From: Microscillaceae bacterium
GTDB lineage: Bacteria; Bacteroidota; Bacteroidia; Cytophagales; Microscillaceae
Assembly (NCBI GenBank): GCA_003449595.1
Contig: DMHB01000409.1
Location: forward strand, 1-7,272
Direction: 5' to 3'
Length of the DNA stretch: 7,272 nt
Below the pieces are notes generated by a model, which was not told the origin of the DNA, did not search any database, and worked only from the letters and a program-made list of their open reading frames with translations. Of this stretch, positions 1-4,640 are shown piece by piece. Each line of letters opens with the position of its first letter. The first letter of the stretch is position 1. The position numbers were made by a program, and so were the translations under genes.

Positions 1-206
1 ACATTATCGGCAGTATAAATTTCGGAGGCCATTTCATTTTTGGGGTTTTCGAGTGCCCTTAGGCTTGGGATAGCGCCAAATAACCCAAAAAGATTGTAAC
101 TAATTGCTGCAAAGTAAAGCACTATAGAAAGCCAGAAAAACATAAAAATGAGCCAAGCCCAGATGATGCGCTTGTAGAAACGACCTTTGGCAACAATTAA
201 CTGCAT
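1..206 (-). CDS. Class A penicillin-binding protein (PBP1A family), N-terminal fragment
   Basis: This is the first 68 codons of a gene that continues past the left edge, read leftwards from ATG at 206. The product begins with a short basic cytoplasmic segment (KGRFYKR, residues 7-13), then one hydrophobic helix at about residues 14-37, then a periplasmic stretch with PSLRALENPKNEMASEIYTA (47-66). That order of basic tail, single anchor and 'LENP...ASEI..AD' is what I know from Bacteroidota PBP1A proteins just ahead of the transglycosylase (GT51) domain. Those proteins polymerise and cross-link peptidoglycan at the outer face of the inner membrane (ponA/mrcA class). The catalytic domains lie outside the window, so the enzyme activity is inferred from this N-terminus only. 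No in-frame ATG lies between 206 and at least 260, which supports this start. The gene is divergent from the AlbA_2 gene. Confidence 0.85.
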   Translation of the reverse strand, partial: MQLIVAKGRFYKRIIWAWLIFMFFWLSIVLYFAAISYNLFGLFGAIPSLRALENPKNEMASEIYTADN

Positions 207-390
207 TGATGTTAAAATTTCTGATGAATGATAAAAGCTAAGTACAATATGATTGAATAAACCACATTTGCAAAGCACAAATTTAAAGAAAAAAAACGAC
301 GGGAGCATGTGTTTTGCCCGGCTTGCTGTTGGAATAAAAAGGTTCACACAAAATTTCCATAAAAAAGGCTTTTTTTTAGCAAAAAACGTT
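207..390. other. A/T-rich divergent intergenic region
   Basis: This gap separates the PBP gene (-) from the AlbA_2 gene (+) and must hold both promoters. On the - strand a possible pair is TTTGC (274-270) and TATTGTAC (249-242), 20 bp apart. Only the TA of the -7 consensus TAnnTTTG is kept, so this is weak. TTTGCAAA at 267-274 is an 8-bp palindrome. Long A and T runs sit at about 289-297 and 361-386. I see no convincing small gene, tRNA or strong hairpin here. Confidence 0.5.
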
Positions 391-398
391 TATCCTTG
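391..398 (+). promoter_or_regulatory. Probable -7 element of the AlbA_2 gene
   Basis: TATCCTTG differs at one position from the Bacteroidota -7 consensus TAnnTTTG and ends 21 bp before the ATG at 420. No clear TTG/TTTG -33 element lies 17-23 bp upstream, where there is only a T run. If correct, transcription starts around 403-406. That rules out the in-frame TTG at 396 as the start codon. Confidence 0.4.
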
Positions 399-419
399 TA
401 CTATTCAACTTTGAGTTCT

Positions 420-1088
420 ATGACTATGGAACTGCAAACACTTAAAAAGCTTGTGCGACAAGGAGAAGGGTTGCACGTTGAGTTCAAGCTTAAAGCCAAA
501 TTTCCTGAGAAAATTGTTCGCGAAATGGCTGCCTTTGCTAATGCAGAAGGAGGTACTGTTTTTATTGGTGTATCGGATGACCGGAAAATATTCGGACTTA
601 AAAATGCGAACGAAGAAGAATTTGTAATGATCAGGGCATTAGAGCGTTATTGTTCGCCACCACTGAGTTATAGCATCGAGAAAGTACCTATCGATGATTC
701 GCACGAGGTGCTGGCGTTTATCGTCCCGAAAAGCCCCGATGCCCAAGTGTATTATATTTTAGAAAACCCTAAACGCAAAACAACACCTAAGCGGGTCTAT
801 ATTCGGGTAGCCGACAGAACCATACAGGCAAGCAAAGAAATGCGCGAAATCTTAAAAGGCAGGCAAAAACAGAAAAATTTTGGCTTTCAATATGGTTTGA
901 AAGAGCAACAACTATTCAAGTATCTGGATAGAAATCCATTTATTACGGTGAAAACATTTGCTCAAGAAGTCGATATTACACGCGCCATTGCTTCTCGTAC
1001 TTTGGTTTTGTTGGTGCTGGCAGGGGTGTTGCAAATCATACCCAATGAAGTAGAAGACCGTTTTTACTTGGCTTCTGATCAGCCTTGA
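420..1088 (+). CDS. AlbA_2 (Schlafen-like) domain protein with C-terminal winged helix
   Basis: The product has 222 residues. The first half matches the AlbA_2 putative DNA/nucleic-acid-binding fold (PF04326), often labelled 'ATP-binding' or 'divergent AAA-4'. It has RQGEGLHVEFK (about 13-23) and then AAFANAEGGTVFIGVSDD (37-54), which corresponds to the family's E-F-K and F-A-N-x-x-G-G-x-(4)-G-V-x-D signatures. A charged linker (about 142-155) leads to a C-terminal segment, KEQQLFKYLDRNPFITVKTF onwards (about 160-218), that looks like a winged helix-turn-helix. The likely role is a cytoplasmic DNA-binding regulator, but the target is unknown. ATG 420 and ATG 426 are both possible; the earlier TTG at 396 falls inside the promoter element. 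The stop overlaps a hairpin next to the promoter of the downstream CDF gene, so the two genes are probably separate transcription units. The nuclease residues of effector Schlafens were not checked and no such function is claimed. Confidence 0.85.
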   Translation: MTMELQTLKKLVRQGEGLHVEFKLKAKFPEKIVREMAAFANAEGGTVFIGVSDDRKIFGLKNANEEEFVMIRALERYCSPPLSYSIEKVPIDDSHEVLAFIVPKSPDAQVYYILENPKRKTTPKRVYIRVADRTIQASKEMREILKGRQKQKNFGFQYGLKEQQLFKYLDRNPFITVKTFAQEVDITRAIASRTLVLLVLAGVLQIIPNEVEDRFYLASDQP

Positions 1089-1105
1089 TCAGGTTGTTTC
1101 TATTT
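1075..1105 (+). terminator. Stem-loop overlapping the AlbA_2 stop codon; weak terminator or operator
   Basis: CTGATCA (1075-1081) and TGATCAG (1086-1092) form a perfect 7-bp stem with the 4-base loop GCCT, followed by the T-rich tract TTGTTTCTATTT (1094-1105). The TGA stop (1086-1088) lies in the right arm. The stem is short and only moderately GC-rich, so termination would be modest. It abuts the TTG at 1094-1096 proposed as the -33 element of the next gene, so a protein-binding role is also possible. Confidence 0.4.
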
Positions 1106-1126
1106 AAAAAAAAGCCTGTACTTTTG
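1094..1126 (+). promoter_or_regulatory. Bacteroidota-type promoter of the CDF transporter gene
   Basis: TACTTTTG at 1119-1126 matches the -7 consensus TAnnTTTG exactly. TTG at 1094-1096 is 22 bp upstream, within the usual spacing of the -33 element. Transcription would begin around 1131-1134, leaving a leader of about 25 bases before ATG 1157. This decides the start codon: the open frame extends back to a TTG at 1085, but that lies upstream of the promoter. Confidence 0.7.
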
Positions 1127-1156
1127 TCGCCTCAATTTAACAAAGCCAACAAGCAT

Positions 1157-2083
1157 ATGGATAATCGGGTAAGGCAAATGGTGATTGTCTCTTGGGTTAG
1201 CATTATTGCAAATGCTTTCTTAGCCTTTCTCAAAATAAGCATTGGGTTTTGGGCTGGCAGTTTGGCAGTTGTCGGCGATGGCATCGATTCTACTTCAGAT
1301 ATACTTACCTCTTTCATTACACTTTTCACGGCTCGAATCATCAGTAGGCCTCCTTCACTGGCTTATCCGTATGGCTACAACAGAGCAGATACCATTGCAA
1401 CAAAAGTACTGGCTTTTGTTATTTTTTTTGCAGGTGCAGAGTTGTTGATGGCTACAATAGCTAATCTTTACAAGACTCAAACCCAAACGTTGCCCGACAA
1501 ATGGGCAGTTTATGTTACTATTTTCTCTGTTTTTGCTAAGTTGCTATTGGCACGCTATCAGTTGGCTGCTGGGCAAAAACTACAAAGTGCTATGCTGAAG
1601 GCCAATGCCAAAAATATGCAGAACGATGTCATCATTTCGGGTAGTGTGTTAGTCGGGCTACTCTTGACTTATGTTTTCAATATGCCGGCTTTAGATAGTG
1701 TGATGGCATTGCTGGTAAGCCTTTGGATCATCAAAGTGGGCTTCGAAATCTTTATGGAAAGCAATACCGAGCTGATGGACGGGGTGCGCGATGCAAGTCT
1801 GTATGAACGTATCTTTGAGGCTGTTTCAGAAACCAAAGGGGCTTGTAATCCACACCGAACGAGGATCAGAAAAATGAGCAACTTCTATATCATTGAGTTA
1901 GATATTGAAGTAGAGCCAACCCTGACCATAGCCGAAGCCCACAGCATTGGACAGGCCGTAGAGTTGCGCATCAAGCAAAAAATTGACAACGTATATGATA
2001 TTTTGGTGCATCTTGAGCCTCTGGGCAATGTAGAAGATGAAGAAAAATATGGCGCTTCCAGCTATCAGTTCTACAAACTTTAA
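1157..2083 (+). CDS. Cation diffusion facilitator (CDF) family metal exporter
   Basis: The product is a 308-residue inner-membrane transporter predicted to export a divalent metal in exchange for protons. Six hydrophobic segments span about residues 10-225, followed by a cytoplasmic metal-binding dimer domain (ZT_dimer, about 220-305) with NPHRTRIRKM and the conserved EVEPTLTIAEAH stretch. Family landmarks are VGDGIDSTSDI in helix 2 (D44 and D48, a DxxxD site as in YiiP), YPYGYNRAD after helix 2 (usually HPYG) and NAKNMQND in helix 5. There the usual HxxxD is N153-xxx-D157. The metal therefore cannot be read off directly: Zn is the common family substrate, but this site is not the canonical zinc pair, and Mn, Fe or another cation are possible. 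ATG 1157 was chosen because a promoter lies between it and the upstream TTG. The gene converges on the glycosyltransferase gene and shares its stop-codon bases. Confidence 0.92.
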   Translation: MDNRVRQMVIVSWVSIIANAFLAFLKISIGFWAGSLAVVGDGIDSTSDILTSFITLFTARIISRPPSLAYPYGYNRADTIATKVLAFVIFFAGAELLMATIANLYKTQTQTLPDKWAVYVTIFSVFAKLLLARYQLAAGQKLQSAMLKANAKNMQNDVIISGSVLVGLLLTYVFNMPALDSVMALLVSLWIIKVGFEIFMESNTELMDGVRDASLYERIFEAVSETKGACNPHRTRIRKMSNFYIIELDIEVEPTLTIAEAHSIGQAVELRIKQKIDNVYDILVHLEPLGNVEDEEKYGASSYQFYKL

Positions 2084-3066
2084 GACCTGCGTCCAAGTTT
2101 AATCAGCCAATTGGGCAACCATCGGTTGCGCCACAGCACTTTTTGCCAAAGATTTCGATCTTCGTCAGCCAATTGGTTGGGATCGACTGCATTTAAAAAT
2201 AGAACTGTTTGACTCTTGTCAAATTGCACATAGCCATCTAATCCTATCAGCAACAAATAATAATGCAGCGCCTTTTTCACAAGGTGTTGGGGAAAAGCGG
2301 GCAAAACAGGCATCGGTTGTAGCGGTACAATGCCCATTTTCTCAAAAAAATGTTGTATGTCTTGTATTCCATAATGCTGTGCTAATCCTGCAAAGTAGGT
2401 ATGGCTTTCGGCTAAAAACTTGCTGCTCTGCGCCACCGTCTTCGAGCGTTCGTGTAGCCTGAAATGAACCAAAAGTTCATCTACAACCTGTATATTTTGA
2501 GTGCTATTTCGCAGGAGATACCTAATCCACCAATCTCGATCCATAAGATAATGCAGTCTGGTATCCAGATTGCCCAACTGTTCGACAACCGATCGGCGAA
2601 AAAAAGTAGCTGGTTGGTCAATACGCGCCCATCCTATGGTTTTGGCCAAGTTATCTTCATACAAAGCCGAGGGGGCATTGATAACACTACTGCCTTGGGC
2701 ATCGAACGAGCGCGAGCGGCCTGCCAGTACTTCTATGCGAGGGTCTTCAAAATACTGTCCTACCCGCCAGAGGGCTTGGGGTTCATAGTAATCATCGGCG
2801 TTGATCCAGTTAAAAACATCGCCAGTACATCGGCTAATCCCTTTGTTGAGGGCGTGGCTTTGCCCTTCATCAGGCTCACTTACCCAGTATTTGAGGTATT
2901 TCGCATACTTGCGGATGATGTCAACACTTTCGTCGCTGCTGCCGCCATCGATAATCATATATTCTAAATCAGGATATTGCTGATCGAGTACCGAGCAAAT
3001 GGTTTGTTCGATGTAAGCTCCTTGGTTGAAAGAGGGAGTAACTAAGCTAATTTTGGGAAGAGGCAT
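2080..3066 (-). CDS. Family 2 (GT-A) glycosyltransferase
   Basis: The product is a 328-residue, probably cytoplasmic or membrane-associated enzyme that transfers a sugar from a nucleotide-sugar donor. It starts directly with the GT2 fold: KISLVTPSFNQGAYIEQTI (5-23), the IDGGSSD nucleotide-binding loop (39-45) and WVSEPDEGQSHALNKGI (61-77). NADD (89-92), the DXD-type metal site, follows. Further on are MDRDWWIRYL, where the catalytic base and acceptor site usually lie, and FRLHERSKT, a tail motif often seen in this subgroup. The last ~100 residues are a less recognisable helical tail with no clear membrane span. It is the last gene of the lipoprotein-ribD-glycosyltransferase operon, 32 bp after ribD. 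Acceptor and donor sugars cannot be predicted; a role in cell-surface polysaccharide or glycolipid synthesis is inference. No other glycan genes are in view, which is unusual for such enzymes. Confidence 0.92.
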   Translation of the reverse strand: MPLPKISLVTPSFNQGAYIEQTICSVLDQQYPDLEYMIIDGGSSDESVDIIRKYAKYLKYWVSEPDEGQSHALNKGISRCTGDVFNWINADDYYEPQALWRVGQYFEDPRIEVLAGRSRSFDAQGSSVINAPSALYEDNLAKTIGWARIDQPATFFRRSVVEQLGNLDTRLHYLMDRDWWIRYLLRNSTQNIQVVDELLVHFRLHERSKTVAQSSKFLAESHTYFAGLAQHYGIQDIQHFFEKMGIVPLQPMPVLPAFPQHLVKKALHYYLLLIGLDGYVQFDKSQTVLFLNAVDPNQLADEDRNLWQKVLWRNRWLPNWLIKLGRRS

Positions 3067-3098
3067 CAGCAGCAGCGCTATTTAAGTGATGGGATAAG

Positions 3099-4130
3099 TC
3101 AAGTAGTTGTTTTTTGCCAAATTTCCAGATGGTTATTTTCTAAAGCAACCCGGGCTACACACTGACCCGCTTGCCGGGGTGCGCGGACATTGCCGGCAAG
3201 TGATTGAGCGCTGATAAAAACGCGCATTTCATCCCAATACCCTGCCTGAATAAGGGCGTGCAAAAGTTGGCTACCTCCCTCAACAATCAGCGATTGTACT
3301 TTGCGTTTGTGTAAATCGGCCCATAATGCTGCCCAAAAATTTTCTTCGGGGAGTTGGACCCATTGGAGATTGGGTCGCTTTTCATTGGGCGCAAAAGTGT
3401 AAACAAGGGTAGGACGCTTTTGGTCGAATAAATGAAGTGTCGGCGGGAGGGTTTTGAATCGGTCAATCGCGATGCGCAAAGGGTTTTTGCCTTTCCATAA
3501 ACGGGCGTCGAGTTGCGGATTGTCAACTAAAGCGGTTTGTTTGCCAACCATCATGGCATCTTCTTCAGTGCGCCACCGGTGCGATAGGGTGCGTGCTAAT
3601 AAGTTACTGATATTTAGCGAAGGCTGTTCTGTGTCGCCCATCCATCCATTGGCAGTTTGTGCCCATTTTAGAATGATGTAGGGGCGTTGTTGTTCTACAA
3701 AAGTAAAAAAACGCCGGTTGAGTCTTCGGCCTTGAGCTTCCAAAACACCTGTAGTGATTTCTACACCGGCAGCTTTTAATTTTTCGATGCCTTGTCCGGC
3801 AACCAAAGGGTTGCTGTCCACATTGGCGATGACTACCCGTTTGGGCTGAAGTTGCACCAGCATATCGGCACAAGGGGGCGTTTTGCCAAAATGGCTGCAA
3901 GGCTCCAGGTTTACATATACAGTGGCTTCTCTAATAGATGCTTTGTCGGTTACTTGTGCAACGGCGTTTACTTCGGCGTGTGCTTGACCATATTGTTGGT
4001 GCCACCCTTCGCCCAACACAGCGCCTTGCTCATCTACAATTACACAGCCCACCAAGGGATTAGGGCTAACTTGTCCTTGACCCAGCAATGCCAAATCAAA
4101 TACTCGTTGCATCCATTGTTCATCGCTCAT
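3099..4130 (-). CDS. ribD: Bifunctional riboflavin biosynthesis deaminase/reductase RibD
   Basis: RibD carries out two successive cytosolic steps of riboflavin synthesis: deamination of the pyrimidine produced from GTP by cyclohydrolase II, then NADPH-dependent reduction of its ribose side chain. The product has 343 residues, close to the family's usual length, and both domains are complete. The N-terminal zinc deaminase (about 1-145) has SPNPLVGCVI (22-31), H51-A-E53 with the catalytic glutamate, and PCSHFGKTPPC with zinc ligands C78 and C87. The C-terminal reductase (about 150-340) starts RPYIILKWAQT (149-159) and contains RTEEDAMMVGKQTALVDNP and VEGGSQLLHALI. The gene lies 14 bp after the lipoprotein gene and 32 bp before the glycosyltransferase gene, all on one strand. 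No FMN riboswitch or other rib gene is visible, so the riboflavin genes appear scattered, and expression probably depends on the promoter ahead of the lipoprotein gene. Confidence 0.97.
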   Translation of the reverse strand: MSDEQWMQRVFDLALLGQGQVSPNPLVGCVIVDEQGAVLGEGWHQQYGQAHAEVNAVAQVTDKASIREATVYVNLEPCSHFGKTPPCADMLVQLQPKRVVIANVDSNPLVAGQGIEKLKAAGVEITTGVLEAQGRRLNRRFFTFVEQQRPYIILKWAQTANGWMGDTEQPSLNISNLLARTLSHRWRTEEDAMMVGKQTALVDNPQLDARLWKGKNPLRIAIDRFKTLPPTLHLFDQKRPTLVYTFAPNEKRPNLQWVQLPEENFWAALWADLHKRKVQSLIVEGGSQLLHALIQAGYWDEMRVFISAQSLAGNVRAPRQAGQCVARVALENNHLEIWQKTTT

Positions 4131-4144
4131 AGTGCAGGTTTGAC

Positions 4145-4570
4145 TTACTGGGCGGCTTGTAAATAGACTTTTACTTTGATATCGGGATTGTTGGCATCCA
4201 TAAATACAAAACTTTCGGCAGTTAGTTGTTCAATGCTTATTTTATTGCTTGTCTTGCTGCCTTCAGCCGTCATTTCCAAAGCTTTTCCCTCTTCGAGCAT
4301 CTTCCAAGAGCCTTTGTTAGATTTAAGTTCATATTTGCCTGCCGCATCGAAAGTGATATGGCTAATGGTCTCTTTCAGCATTTTTTCCTGATTTTGGATT
4401 TCTACTTCCGGCTTCAAATCCATATCCTTCATATTCTGCTTTTCTTTATCTGATACAATCACCTCTACCTTGCTCACTGTCCATTTTTTGGCAATTAATT
4501 TTTGGGGATCGGCCTTACAAGCAAACAGAGAAGCCATCATAAAAATGAACCAAATGCGCTTATTTTTCAT
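4145..4570 (-). CDS. Small lipocalin-like lipoprotein, function unknown
   Basis: The product has 141 residues. It begins with a basic-hydrophobic signal sequence (KNKR then IWFIFMMASLFAC), with Cys18 as the likely lipidated residue. The lipobox LFAC is acceptable but has Phe at -2. Next comes KADPQKLIAKKWTVSKVEV, where 'L...KW.V..V' is the opening of lipocalin-like domains common in Bacteroidota secreted proteins. The rest is charged and beta-rich, with FDAAGKYELKSNKGSWKM (about 74-91) resembling the 'F..dG.y......G.W' strands of that fold. It is therefore probably a periplasmic or outer-membrane lipoprotein. The ligand is unknown. It leads the operon with ribD and the glycosyltransferase gene. 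I see no functional link to riboflavin. The family assignment rests on pattern only and is moderate; the lipoprotein nature is more secure. Confidence 0.8.
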   Translation of the reverse strand: MKNKRIWFIFMMASLFACKADPQKLIAKKWTVSKVEVIVSDKEKQNMKDMDLKPEVEIQNQEKMLKETISHITFDAAGKYELKSNKGSWKMLEEGKALEMTAEGSKTSNKISIEQLTAESFVFMDANNPDIKVKVYLQAAQ

Positions 4571-4583
4571 TCAATTATGTGTG

Positions 4584-4613
4584 TTTGGTGGAATAAAACC
4601 AAAAATAAGTGTT
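4584..4613 (+). promoter_or_regulatory. Possible copA promoter, overlapping the divergent one
   Basis: TTTG (4584-4587) and TAAGTGTT (4606-4613) are 18 bp apart on the + strand and could be the -33 and -7 elements for copA. The second departs from TAnnTTTG at two positions, so this is weak. The whole gap between the two start codons is only 70 bp, so whatever promoter copA uses must overlap or abut that of the divergent operon. Confidence 0.3.
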
Positions 4614-4632
4614 TTTTTTAAATTCCTTTCAA
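4600..4632 (-). promoter_or_regulatory. Promoter of the lipoprotein-ribD-glycosyltransferase operon
   Basis: On the - strand, TATTTTTG (4607-4600) matches TAnnTTTG exactly, and TTG (4632-4630) lies 22 bp upstream, the same spacing as at the CDF promoter. Transcription would start near 4592-4595, giving a leader of about 22-25 bases to ATG 4570. The two gaps in the operon, 14 and 32 bp, show no further convincing promoter, so this is likely the promoter for ribD too. Confidence 0.65.
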
Positions 4633-4640
4633 CTTAGTTA

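Noticed and set aside
361..386. A-run/T-run pair resembling a hairpin
   Set aside because: It pairs only A with T around a three-base loop and follows no gene; a poly-A/T tract is the simpler explanation.
396..419. N-terminal extension of the AlbA_2 protein from a TTG start
   Set aside because: The TTG is part of the likely -7 element, and ATG 420 or 426 agrees with the conserved start of the family.
1085..1156. N-terminal extension of the CDF protein from a TTG start
   Set aside because: An exact -7 promoter element (1119-1126) lies inside it, and the family normally begins close to the first membrane helix, as ATG 1157 gives.
2464..2967. 167-codon open frame on + inside the glycosyltransferase gene
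   Set aside because: It is antisense to a gene with clear GT2 motifs, and its product has no recognisable domain or promoter.
3792..4166. 124-codon open frame on + across the start of ribD
   Set aside because: It is antisense to the conserved deaminase zinc motifs of RibD and has no promoter or domain of its own.
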